A stretch of 64,000 nt of DNA, taken from contig NZ_LR027599.1 in assembly GCF_900605495.1 (NCBI RefSeq), forward strand, positions 62,001 to 126,000, given 5' to 3'. The position numbers and the translations under genes were made by a program. Shown one piece after another: positions 50,512 to 58,700 of this stretch. Source of the DNA: Bacilliculturomica massiliensis. GTDB taxonomy: Bacteria > Bacillota > Clostridia > Peptostreptococcales > Anaerovoracaceae. The notes under the pieces are model-generated. The model worked only from the letters and a program-made list of their open reading frames with translations. It ran no database searches and was not told where the DNA came from. Positions within the stretch are counted from its first letter, which is position 1. Every line of letters starts with the position of its first letter.

Positions 50512-51786
50512 CTATTCACTTTTTCCATCTTTTTTTCGGATCTCAGGCCCGTCTCCCCGTACCATGGCGAGAAACTCGTCGTGATCCCCGATCTCCGCCA
50601 GCAGCCCGGCCCGCCGTATGGCCGAGATCCGCTCCGCCAGTCCCCCTCCGGTAAAATCCTGGCAGTGGGAGTGGAACACCACAGGGACGCCCAGCTCTTC
50701 AAGCCCCTGCAGATTATTGATATTGGCTGCTCCGAAGGGAATGTCCGCCACCAGAATGACGTCGGCGTCTTTCATCATCTCAAGATTCTCCCGCTGTTTT
50801 TCCTCCGATATCATGGTAAAGGGCCTTTCCTCCGACATGGGAATGCCAAGGGCCCTGCACACCGCCCAGTCGTCGCTTCCCTGATTGAGTACGCCGGCGC
50901 TGACGTCGTGTCCCATCTCGTCCAGTTCCTCCAGCACGCGGCCCGCTCCCGCTCCGCCGCAGATCACGTGGATCCGCAGCGGGCGGTCCGTGGCCGCTCC
51001 GGAGAGTACGCGGATCGGCAGGATCTCCGGACAGTCAAAAACGGGATGTTCCCTCACTATCACCTTCATATTGTAGATCTGATTCAGGTTTTTCCTGGTC
51101 ACTACCTCCCGGGGGCTTCCCTCGGCGATCCGTTTTCCGCCCTTCATCATGACCAGTCTCCGGCAGTAGCGCGCCGCCAGATTGACGTCGTGAAGCACCG
51201 CCATGACCGTCAGCCCTTCCTCTGCGGACAGCTGCCGCACCAGCTCCATCACCTCGATCTGATGGGACAGATCCAGCGCGGAGGTGGGCTCGTCCAGCAG
51301 AATGATCTCCGGTTCCTGCGCGATCGCCCGGGCGATGATCACCCGCTGCTTCTCTCCGCCGGAAAGCTGGGAAAAGAGCCGCCCTGCAAATCCGGCCGTA
51401 CCGGTGCGCTCCATGGCCTCTCTCACGATCCGCCGCTCCCTCGACGCGCTTTTCCCCTTTTCTCCCGCGTAGGGGTTCCGCCCCATAGTCACGATATCCT
51501 CCGCGGTAAAATCGAATTCCACATTAAAATTCTGCGGCACCACGGCCACCTTTCTGGCCCGGGCCGCCGGTCTGAACCCCGCGTTGTCCTCCCCGTCCAA
51601 CAGGATCCTTCCTGAAGTCAGCGGCAGCAGTCCTGATACGCAGCGGATCAGCGTGGATTTTCCGGCTCCGTTGGCCCCGATCAGCCCTGTAAGATCACCC
51701 GGCTCCAGCGTCATGGAAAAGTCGGAGAGCACCTGCGTTTCCCCGTAGGACGCGCTGACGCCGCAAAACTCCAGCCTGCCTCCCAT
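50512..51786 (-). CDS. btuD: Corrinoid/iron-chelate ABC ATPase with extra C-terminal domain
   Basis: The ATPase has GANGAGKST (Walker A), VVPQNF (Q-loop), LSGGEKQR (signature), LLDEPTSALD (Walker B) and LHDVNLAARYC (H-loop). After about residue 255 comes an additional domain of about 170 residues (LRIHVICGGAGAGRVLEEL, DVILVADIPFGAANINNL) that looks like a P-loop-type or Rossmann fold; this fusion is seen in some corrinoid-importer ATPases. The start is the ATG at 51786 just after the btuC stop (TGATATG); a GTG at 51795 is the alternative. It is the last gene of btuFCD. Confidence 0.88.
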   Translation of the reverse strand: MGGRLEFCGVSASYGETQVLSDFSMTLEPGDLTGLIGANGAGKSTLIRCVSGLLPLTSGRILLDGEDNAGFRPAARARKVAVVPQNFNVEFDFTAEDIVTMGRNPYAGEKGKSASRERRIVREAMERTGTAGFAGRLFSQLSGGEKQRVIIARAIAQEPEIILLDEPTSALDLSHQIEVMELVRQLSAEEGLTVMAVLHDVNLAARYCRRLVMMKGGKRIAEGSPREVVTRKNLNQIYNMKVIVREHPVFDCPEILPIRVLSGAATDRPLRIHVICGGAGAGRVLEELDEMGHDVSAGVLNQGSDDWAVCRALGIPMSEERPFTMISEEKQRENLEMMKDADVILVADIPFGAANINNLQGLEELGVPVVFHSHCQDFTGGGLAERISAIRRAGLLAEIGDHDEFLAMVRGDGPEIRKKDGKSE

Positions 51787-51787
51787 A

Positions 51788-52816
51788 TCAGCCACCCGCC
51801 TTTCCCGACCGTCTCAGCAAATACAGAAAAAACGGTCCTCCAAAAGCCGCCGTGATGATCCCCACCGGGATCTCCGAAGGACTCAGACTTCTGGCCAGCG
51901 TGTCGCAGATCACCAGGAACGTCCCTCCGAAGAGCAGTGAAAAGGGCAGGAGGATCCTGTGCTTCGGCCCCACTGCCAACCGCACCACGTGGGGCACCAC
52001 CAGACCCACGAATCCAATGATCCCCGTCACAGAGACCAGTACCGCCGTGATCACCGACGAGGAGATCAGCACCTTTTTCTTCAGCCGTTCCGTATCGACC
52101 CCCAGCTGTGTGGCCGTCTCTTCCCCCATGAGCATAATATCCAGCTCACGTCTCATGGAAAGCAGCACGGCGGCGCCTGCCGCCAGCCATGGCGCCGCCA
52201 GCATCACCTGGGGCCAGCCCTTTCCGTTCAGACTTCCCAGCGTCCAGAACATGATCTGATTCATGCTCTGCACGTTGAAGATCATCACCAGCGACATGAG
52301 GGCGGTCAGCGACTGCCCCACAGCGATCCCCGAGAGCAGCAGAGAGGCGACGGGAACGGTCCTTCCTCTGCGAGAGATATGGTAGACCACAAAGACCGTG
52401 GCGAAAGCCCCCGCGAAGGCCAGCAGCGCCGTGAGGGAAAGTCCCGCAAACCCGCCGGATCCGTGCATGATGATACCCAGGCTCGCCCCCAGCGCCGCTC
52501 CGGAGGAGACCCCCAGTATGTACGGATCCGCCATGGGATTTCTGAAGATGCCCTGATAGGCCGCCCCGCAGACGGAGAGTCCTCCGCCCGCGAGAAATCC
52601 CAGGATCACGCGGGGCATTCTCACTTTCCAGATGATCGCTTCGCTTCCCGCATCCACGGCGCCCGCCCCCGCGCCCAGCAGCTTTGAGGCCAGGATCCTG
52701 TTGATCTCCCCAACCGGTATTGAAGTGATGCCGGTGATCGTGCAGATATAGATCAATATAAGGCAGCCCGCCGCAGCCAGCGCCACGATCCCTTTTTTTC
52801 TTCCTTCTTTACTCAT
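51788..52816 (-). CDS. btuC: Corrinoid/iron-chelate ABC permease (FecCD family)
   Basis: A 342-residue permease with about ten membrane segments. Family hallmarks are VRMPRVILGFLAGGGLSVCG, GAAYQGIFRNPMADPYILGV, SSGAALGASLG and GFVGLVVPHVVRL near the C-terminus. AGGAG lies six bases before the ATG. BtuC-type and siderophore permeases look alike, so B12 is favoured only by the neighbouring binding protein. Confidence 0.92.
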   Translation of the reverse strand: MSKEGRKKGIVALAAAGCLILIYICTITGITSIPVGEINRILASKLLGAGAGAVDAGSEAIIWKVRMPRVILGFLAGGGLSVCGAAYQGIFRNPMADPYILGVSSGAALGASLGIIMHGSGGFAGLSLTALLAFAGAFATVFVVYHISRRGRTVPVASLLLSGIAVGQSLTALMSLVMIFNVQSMNQIMFWTLGSLNGKGWPQVMLAAPWLAAGAAVLLSMRRELDIMLMGEETATQLGVDTERLKKKVLISSSVITAVLVSVTGIIGFVGLVVPHVVRLAVGPKHRILLPFSLLFGGTFLVICDTLARSLSPSEIPVGIITAAFGGPFFLYLLRRSGKAGG

Positions 52817-52903
52817 CCGGACTCCTGTCTGTTCCTTTACTCTTCTTTTCTTTCATCCGTAGGCCTTCTCTCCCGTCATTCAGCCGTTGAATGGACGGCG
52901 CCG

Positions 52904-53793
52904 TCATTGAAAAGCTTCCGGTACGATATCCTTTGCCAGCTGTTCCAGACCGTCCGCGATCCGGGGACCGGGACGCTGGACCAGATCGCTTTCCGGAGAA
53001 AGCATTTCATAGTACACGATCCTGTTGTTCTTTACTGCGTTGACTGTATCAAAGCCCGGCAGCTTTCTGATCTCCTCCGGCCGGGTATAAAAAGAGACGT
53101 AAACGTCGGGGTCTGCGGCGATGATGGACTCCGCCGGCAGCTGGGGCCACTGCATGCCCGTATCGGCGGCGATATTTTTCAGCCCGAGTTCCGAGAGCAG
53201 AGACCCCAGAAGGGACCCTTCTCCCGCGCTGTAGAAATTGCCGATATCGATGAAAACGGACCGCTCCCCCTCTGACGCAGCTTCCTTCAGCGCCGCCTTT
53301 ACCTTCGCCGACACGGCGGCGCGCTTTTCCTCCATGGCCCATATCAGAGCCTCCGCCTGCTCCGGCGTTCCCGTAATGCTTCCGGTCTTGCGGATATCCT
53401 CTTCCACCCCTTCGATGCTGGCCGCGTTGTAGACGATGACCGCGGCCCCCGCGCTCTCCAGCTGGGCCCGGATATCGTCCTGAATAAAATCCGTGGCCAT
53501 CACCAGATCCGGCGCCATGGCAATGATCTTTTCCAGATTTGGCGCGTTAAAATCGCCCACGGAAGGTACCTCCGCCGCATCTGCCGGATAGTTGCAGTAG
53601 TCGGTCCTCCCCGCTACCTTCCCGGAGAGCCCCAGGGCGAACAGGATCTCCGTGTTGGCCGGTGACAGGGACACGATGCGTTCCGGCTCCCGGCGGATGG
53701 TCACCTGATTTCCCAGATCGTCGGTGACGGTCACCGGAAACAGTCCGCTTTCCGCGGTCTCGTCCGCGCCCGCGCCGCCGTCCGCCGTCTGCG
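52904..53793 (-). CDS. btuF: BtuF-like corrinoid-binding protein, 5' end lost at an artefact
   Basis: The solute-binding protein of the importer: PERIVSLSPANTEILFALG, AGRTDYCNYPADAAEVPSVG and PDLVMATDFIQDDIR are typical of BtuF. About 296 codons are present. A secreted lipoprotein signal must precede GLPQTADGGAGADETAESG, but the apparent start (MNICRTCG) is written in sequence copied from pncB (see the artefact entry), so the real N-terminus is missing. A plausible signal segment lies at 53935-54011. No riboswitch can be assessed because the upstream sequence is lost. Confidence 0.8.
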
Positions 53794-53934
53794 GTAACCC
53801 ACAGGTTCTGCAGATATTCAATGACTGGCTAAAACCCGGCTGCGATGGCGATTCCGCCTCAATCGGAAACCGGGGGAAAAAACAGAGCGAAATAGGCGCG
53901 GTCTCTTATACACATCAAGATGTGTAAAATAGAC
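53793..53934. other. Chimeric assembly/library artefact with Tn5 (Nextera) mosaic ends
   Basis: Bases about 53793-53898 are an error-rich copy of pncB bases 57998-58100 (shared runs such as GGTTCTGCAGATATTCAATG and GCTGCGATGGCGATTCCGCC), with mismatches increasing to the right. Then comes GTCTCTTATACACATC followed by AGATGTGTAAAATAGACAG, two facing versions of the 19-base Tn5 mosaic end; the second has two or three errors. The minus-strand translation includes YFTHLDVYKR, the known signature of adapter read-through in protein databases. Confidence 0.93.
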
Positions 53935-54011
53935 AGCATCAGCAGTGCGATCAATATGAGAACCGCCGGCCTGCAGTTGATGCGGCCGCGTTTTTTCCCT
54001 GCAGTATTCAA
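53935..54011 (-). CDS. N-terminal fragment with signal/membrane segment, cut by artefact
   Basis: After the MerR stop, a TTG at 54011 with GGAGG eight bases upstream opens a frame for a peptide with a basic stretch (NTAGKKRGRINCRP) followed by the hydrophobic AVLILIALLMLSI. This looks like a signal peptide or first membrane helix. The frame enters the mosaic-end sequence and is lost. It may be the missing start of the BtuF-like lipoprotein on the other side of the artefact, or another membrane protein. Confidence 0.5.
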
Positions 54012-54014
54012 ACT

Positions 54015-54827
54015 TCATTCCTCCGTTCCCGCGCTGCGGACCTGCGCCACGATGGGCGCGTAGATCCTGTACAGCGCCATCCGCTTTCCATCCACATAGT
54101 AATTGGTGTTTTCCCGGCCATAGATCTCCCCGCTGAGCCGGTAACCGTTCTCTTCCGCGTAGGCTACCAGCGGATCGATCATCTCATGCACGTCGTCGCT
54201 GTAGTGCACCTCTGTGTAAATACAGCGCTCGGCGCTCTCCTCGATCACGTCGTTGTCCGTATTTCTGGCGGCGTTGGCCGCCGTCTTGCTCAGAGACAGA
54301 TAACGCCTGAAATTCAAATCTTCCCCGCCGATATTGCAGCAGAAAGAGAAAGAGGCGATCATCCAGTCGTCCTTGCCGATATTCAGGCCATTTTTGATAT
54401 AGTGGGCAATGTGATCGGATTCGTCGTAAAACCCGTCCTTGCGGATCTCCGGCGGCATCCTGCCGATGCGAAACTCGTTCAGCAGCTCCAGTTCCTCGTA
54501 ATACCACTCGCCCCAGAACTGATTCTTTTCCAGGATCTTTGTGTATTTTTCTATATTTCGAATGGCGTCCATCTTTTTTTCTTCAATGATCTCGCCGATC
54601 TTTTCCAGTTCCAGCCCGCCGAAAATGCGCTTGATGTCGCTGAGGGACAGATCCAGATTGCGGTAAAACAGTATGTCCGACAGCAGCATGACGTCGTCCG
54701 ACGAATATTCCCAATAATTGTTTTCCCTGTTCTGCCGGGGCTTGATCAGCCCCTCTCTCATGTAAAACCGGATCATCTCGCTGGACATGCCCAACGCCTT
54801 GGATATCTCGCCTACCGTCAAATACAT
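54015..54827 (-). CDS. MerR family transcriptional regulator
   Basis: A 270-residue regulator with an N-terminal MerR winged helix (YLTVGEISKALGMSSEMIRF, YMREGLIKPRQNRENNYWEY) and DIKRIFGG, then a long effector domain not recognised in detail. The start is the ATG at 54827 with GGAAGGGGG before it; a GTG six codons earlier is less likely. Large MerR proteins with C-terminal ligand domains often control efflux or uptake genes. The next gene downstream in the same direction is interrupted by the artefact. Confidence 0.88.
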   Translation of the reverse strand: MYLTVGEISKALGMSSEMIRFYMREGLIKPRQNRENNYWEYSSDDVMLLSDILFYRNLDLSLSDIKRIFGGLELEKIGEIIEEKKMDAIRNIEKYTKILEKNQFWGEWYYEELELLNEFRIGRMPPEIRKDGFYDESDHIAHYIKNGLNIGKDDWMIASFSFCCNIGGEDLNFRRYLSLSKTAANAARNTDNDVIEESAERCIYTEVHYSDDVHEMIDPLVAYAEENGYRLSGEIYGRENTNYYVDGKRMALYRIYAPIVAQVRSAGTEE

Positions 54828-54952
54828 TTTACCGCCCCCTTCCACAGGATCGCCAAAAAAGAAAAATTTTCCGGATAAAACTCCCCCGGGACTGAACGGC
54901 CCGGTCTACATCGACGACAGGGCCGCAGAACGAACGGCCTGGCCTCCGTCCG

Positions 54953-55609
54953 TCAAAAGATCGGCAGTACCTGCTGTTCGTACTCCCGATGGCTCTGCAG
55001 CATCGGATTTTCCTTCGCCAGTATCTGCTCCAGCGCGCCGTCCTCGCAGATCCAGGTCTTCAGCTCGTCCCGCTCCAGGATCAGCGGCATCCTGTCGTGG
55101 ACCGGCCTCACGGAATCGTTCGCCTGGGCGGTGAGAATGACGAACCGCTCTTCCGTCTCAAAAACACTGTAAAACCCCGCCATGAAGATCACCGGCTGCT
55201 CCGGCTGCCGGAAGGTCACCTGATTTTTTCCGGCGTCCCACTCATAGAAATATCCCGCGGGAATGACGCAGCGCCTGTGCCTCACGCTTTCACGAAAGGT
55301 GGGACGCTGCAGCGCCGTCTCCGCTCTGGCGTTGATCAGCAGCCCCTTCCCCGCCCTGCCGGGAAATCCCCAGCGCATGGTGTCCGCAGTGAGACCATCA
55401 TTGGGGCCTGCAGTTTGGCCTGCATTGGGATCTGCAGTCAGGCCTGCGGTCCGACCTGAAAAAGAGCCGCCGCTGCGGCGGATGACCACCGCTGACTGGG
55501 AAGGGCGCACATCGCCCCCTGCCCGGTCCCTGATGCTCCCGTCAAAACTGTCCACCACTCTCATGATCTCGTTTATCATTTCACTGTCCGCATAAAATCT
55601 GCCGCACAT
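54953..55609 (-). CDS. SRAP/HMCES-family protein (abasic-site crosslinking)
   Basis: The 218-residue protein begins MCGRF, which puts the catalytic Cys2 in place after methionine removal. Other SRAP blocks follow: MRWGFPGRAGKGLLINARAE with the conserved NARAET, CVIPAGYFYEW with the active-site glutamate, and RMPLILERD with the preceding HDRMP histidine. SRAP proteins covalently trap abasic sites in single-stranded DNA. Residues about 53-78 form a low-complexity insert with repeats such as QTAGPNDGLTADT. The ATG at 55609 is fixed by the MCGRF N-terminus and by GGGAG upstream. It lies 19 bases after a hydrolase gene. Confidence 0.92.
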   Translation of the reverse strand: MCGRFYADSEMINEIMRVVDSFDGSIRDRAGGDVRPSQSAVVIRRSGGSFSGRTAGLTADPNAGQTAGPNDGLTADTMRWGFPGRAGKGLLINARAETALQRPTFRESVRHRRCVIPAGYFYEWDAGKNQVTFRQPEQPVIFMAGFYSVFETEERFVILTAQANDSVRPVHDRMPLILERDELKTWICEDGALEQILAKENPMLQSHREYEQQVLPIF

Positions 55610-55628
55610 ATCCCGCTCCCTTATTCTT

Positions 55629-56666
55629 TTACGCCCGTATCCCACAGGGGACAGGCGGGCATCGTCTGTCCAGCCATCTGAATATATCCTCGTAGACCAG
55701 CACGCGTCCAGACTCGTTGAGCAGTTCGTGACGGCAGCCGGGATACAGGCGGATGATCAGATCTTTCGATCCGGCAAAGGCCAGACGGTCGTGGACTTCT
55801 TTCACGCCTTTTCCATACCGTCCCACCGGGTCCATGGATCCGCTGAGCAGCAGCACAGGCAGATCCGTCGGCACCTCCCGCGCCCAATCTCTGCGGGAGA
55901 TATACCGCAGCAGATGATAGAGATCCAGAAAACCGCCGAGGGTAAAGACGAAGTTGCAGCGCGGATCATCCCGGAAGCGTTCCACCTGCTCCTCATCGTT
56001 GGACAGCCAGTCGTACTCAGTCTTCTGGGGACGGAATTTCGCATTGTAGGTCCCAAACGCAAAGTCGTTGACCAGCCGGCTCCGGAAGCGGTCCCCTCTG
56101 GTTTTGCTCATCGCTTTCACCAGCGGATATGCGGCGGAGGACAGCGGATTGGACCCGCTGGTGCCCATAAGCACGGCCCCGCTGTACTCGTCCCCGTAAA
56201 GGCTGATGCAGGCCCGGGCGATAAAGGAGCCCATGCTGTGTCCCAGCAGAAAATAAGGCGTCTGTGGATACTCTTCTTTCATTCTGACCGTCAGCCTGTG
56301 AGCGTCCTCCACCAGGCAGCGCCACCCGTCCCGCTCTGCAAAGTAGCCGAAGTCCTCCCCGCTGTCCACAGAACCGCCGTGGCCCAGATGGTCGTTTCCG
56401 CAGACCAGTATTCCCCGATCGTTCAGATAGGCGGCGAAATCCCCGTAACGCTCCAGATATTCGCACATGCCGTGAGAGATCTGAACCACCGCCCGGGGCG
56501 CGGGTCTCATGCCGTCTCCGGCGCCGGGCCTGTCCGCTTCCGTTCCCAATGTTTCCGGGCCTGCCGCCGGGCCTGTTGTTCCCCACGGCGCCCCGGCTCC
56601 GGGTTCGTACACATAATAAGCGATGGTATTTCGCCCATTGCTGCTGGGATACGTTCCTTTTCTCAT
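55629..56666 (-). CDS. Alpha/beta hydrolase (monoacylglycerol lipase/lysophospholipase-like)
   Basis: A 345-residue hydrolase. The nucleophile elbow is LLGHSMGSFIAR, the region QISHGMCEYLERYGDFAAYL near residue 63 is typical of lysophospholipase L2/monoacylglycerol lipase proteins, and SGSMDPVGRYG and GCRHELLNE supply the acid and histidine. No signal peptide is present, so it is cytoplasmic. A G/A/P-rich insert follows the first strand (residues about 22-52). GGGGAGG precedes the ATG. Confidence 0.88.
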   Translation of the reverse strand: MRKGTYPSSNGRNTIAYYVYEPGAGAPWGTTGPAAGPETLGTEADRPGAGDGMRPAPRAVVQISHGMCEYLERYGDFAAYLNDRGILVCGNDHLGHGGSVDSGEDFGYFAERDGWRCLVEDAHRLTVRMKEEYPQTPYFLLGHSMGSFIARACISLYGDEYSGAVLMGTSGSNPLSSAAYPLVKAMSKTRGDRFRSRLVNDFAFGTYNAKFRPQKTEYDWLSNDEEQVERFRDDPRCNFVFTLGGFLDLYHLLRYISRRDWAREVPTDLPVLLLSGSMDPVGRYGKGVKEVHDRLAFAGSKDLIIRLYPGCRHELLNESGRVLVYEDIFRWLDRRCPPVPCGIRA

Positions 56667-56708
56667 AGATCTTTCCTCCCCTCCCGCCTGATTCTTTGCC
56701 GTTCATGC

Positions 56709-56749
56709 AAAAAGACGAAGCTCTGCCCGCCGGTGGGCAAAGCTTCGTC
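56709..56749 (-). terminator. Terminator of the pncB gene
   Basis: A near-perfect 15-base stem (GACGAAGCT, then TGCCC, with one mismatch) with a short loop is followed on the minus strand by TTTTT, 12 bases after the pncB stop. Confidence 0.9.
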
Positions 56750-56761
56750 CCTGTTCGTCCC

Positions 56762-58189
56762 CTAACCCTCGTGCTCTTCGATCAGGCGATTTTTTAACTC
56801 CCACAGTTCCCTGGACAGATCCACGTAATAGATATGCGGGTATTCAAAGCGCAGGATCTCCTCCCACAGCGTGTCGATCTGGTCCAGACAGTGCTTTCTG
56901 ATGTCGTGGACCGACGGCGACTTGTAGATCAGTTCGCCCTGACGGAATACCTGCACATGCAGCTCTTTCGCATAGAAATCTTTCAGCTTCTTGCGCTTCC
57001 ACGTGGCTTTCGGATTGAATATTTCATAATCCTGTCCCGCCGGAGTATCCTCATGGTGCAGCGTGATCACATCGGCAAAGGCCTGATTGGTCGTCTTGTC
57101 AAAGAGACGGTATACCTTTTTAAAGCCGGGGTTCGTTATCTTTTCAATATTTTCACTGATCTTGATCTTGGGAATGACCTGGCCGTTCTTCTCCATGCCG
57201 GACAGCTTGTAAACGCCGCCGAAGACAGGATCGGATTTGGCTGTGATCAGCCTCTCGCCAACTCCGAAGGAATCGATGCAGGCGCCCTGACTGATCACGT
57301 CCCGGATCAGGTATTCGTCGAAAGAGTTGGAGACCACGATCTTGCATGCCTGCAGCCCCGCCTCGTCCAGCATTTTTCTGGCCCGCTTGGTCAGATAAGT
57401 GACGTCTCCGCTGTCGATGCGGATACCCATATTCTCCGGTTTTTTCTCCAGAAAGACCTTGATGGCGTTGGGCACGCCGGACTTCAGCACATTGTAGGTG
57501 TCCACCAGAAGCGTGCAGTTCTGCGGATAGAGCTCCGCATACTTTTCAAAGGCTTCCAGCTCTGTGGGAAACATCTGCACCCAGCTGTGAGCCATCGTTC
57601 CCAGCGCCGGGATGCCGTATTCCTCGTCGGTGATCGTGCAGGCTGTGCCCACGCAGCCGCCCACATAGGCCGCCCGCGCTCCGATGATGGCCGCCGCCGT
57701 ACCGTGCGCCCGTCTGGAACCAAACTCCATCACGCCCCGTCCCTGGGCCGCGCGAACGATCCGGTTGGCCTTCGTGGCGATCAGACTCTGATGATTGACG
57801 ATGAGGAGAAGCATTGTCTCAATAAACTGCGCCTGGATGATCGGCCCCCGTACCGTGATCAGCGGCTCGCCGGGAAATACCGGCGTTCCCTCCGGGATCG
57901 CCCACACATCGCAGGTAAACTTAAAGTTTCTCAGATATTCCAGAAAATCCTCGTGGAACATCTTCTTGCCCCGAAGATAGGCAATATCTTCATCGGTAAA
58001 CCTCAGGTTCTGCAGATATTCAATGACCTGCTCAAGACCGGCTGCGATGGCGATTCCGCCTCCATCGGGAATCTGGCGGAAAAACAGATCGAAATAGGCG
58101 ATTTCCTCTCCGACTCCCTGTTCAAAATAACCGTTCGCCATGGTGATCTCATAAAAGTCGGTCAGCATGGTCATGTTTCTTCGTTCCAT
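56762..58189 (-). CDS. pncB: Nicotinate phosphoribosyltransferase
   Basis: Converts nicotinate and PRPP to nicotinate mononucleotide in the NAD salvage pathway. The 475-residue protein has MLTDFYEITMANGYF at the start, the family block MEFGSRRAHGTAAA, VDTYNVLKSGVPNA and IRIDSGDVTYLTK. The length matches the longer Firmicutes type. The start is the ATG at 58189 with AAGGAC upstream; 31 further codons exist in frame but span the promoter. A segment near 57998-58100 recurs in damaged form at 53.8 kb because of the artefact. Confidence 0.95.
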   Translation of the reverse strand: MERRNMTMLTDFYEITMANGYFEQGVGEEIAYFDLFFRQIPDGGGIAIAAGLEQVIEYLQNLRFTDEDIAYLRGKKMFHEDFLEYLRNFKFTCDVWAIPEGTPVFPGEPLITVRGPIIQAQFIETMLLLIVNHQSLIATKANRIVRAAQGRGVMEFGSRRAHGTAAAIIGARAAYVGGCVGTACTITDEEYGIPALGTMAHSWVQMFPTELEAFEKYAELYPQNCTLLVDTYNVLKSGVPNAIKVFLEKKPENMGIRIDSGDVTYLTKRARKMLDEAGLQACKIVVSNSFDEYLIRDVISQGACIDSFGVGERLITAKSDPVFGGVYKLSGMEKNGQVIPKIKISENIEKITNPGFKKVYRLFDKTTNQAFADVITLHHEDTPAGQDYEIFNPKATWKRKKLKDFYAKELHVQVFRQGELIYKSPSVHDIRKHCLDQIDTLWEEILRFEYPHIYYVDLSRELWELKNRLIEEHEG

Positions 58190-58247
58190 GTCTCTTTGTC
58201 CTTTCTTTTCGCGGAGTTGAGTCCGCAAATTGCTGCTTATCTTTACT

Positions 58248-58277
58248 AGTTTAACAGAAAGCACCTGCTGTTGACAA
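58248..58277 (-). promoter_or_regulatory. Candidate promoter of pncB
   Basis: On the minus strand TTGTCA and TAAACT are separated by 18 bases, about 60 bases upstream of the start codon. Confidence 0.5.
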
Positions 58278-58600
58278 GACACATGCAGTCTTTAGTGACA
58301 AATATTTCATTATTTAAGGTTTTTTCAGACTATTTTTCACATCATTTCTCACATTATTTTACACATTTTCCCCGGCGTCCCACGGGCCTGTCTCCATCTC
58401 CCGACAGCCCGGCTCTCCTCCCGAAAACTTCTAAAATAGCGGCCGACTGCTCTCAATGTTCATCCTGCCAACTTATTTTTTCCACGTGCAGACGTATTTA
58501 TGCAGCTGCAAAAGCGCCGTCGCACGGAAGTACCGCGGCGCCATTCAGCGCCCCAGTCAATCTCCCGCATTTCATATGATATAATCTGTTTTAAACTGCA
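58278..58600. other. Gene-free gap between pncB and catabolic operon
   Basis: AT-rich on the pncB side and mixed elsewhere. No supported gene was found. GATATAATCTG near 58579 resembles a plus-strand -10 box, but nothing downstream needs it. Confidence 0.45.
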
Positions 58601-58601
58601 T

Positions 58602-58635
58602 AAAAATGCCGTCAGCCAGTAAACTGGCTGACGGC
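58602..58635 (-). terminator. Terminator of the catabolic operon
   Basis: A perfect 13-base-pair stem (GCCGTCAGCCAGT with ACTGGCTGACGGC) is followed on the minus strand by ATTTTTA, 65 bases after the last stop codon. On the plus strand it is followed by a weaker spaced T-run. Confidence 0.9.
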
Positions 58636-58700
58636 AGAAACATTTTTTTTCATTGTCCTCATGACCGGCGGCAAACCACTTTTCCGAACAGCTCACCGTC

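Noticed and set aside
53890-53935. A natural Tn5-like transposon end
   Set aside because: Two mosaic ends face each other with no transposase, no target duplication and a noisy duplicate of a nearby gene next to them; library adapter read-through explains all of this.
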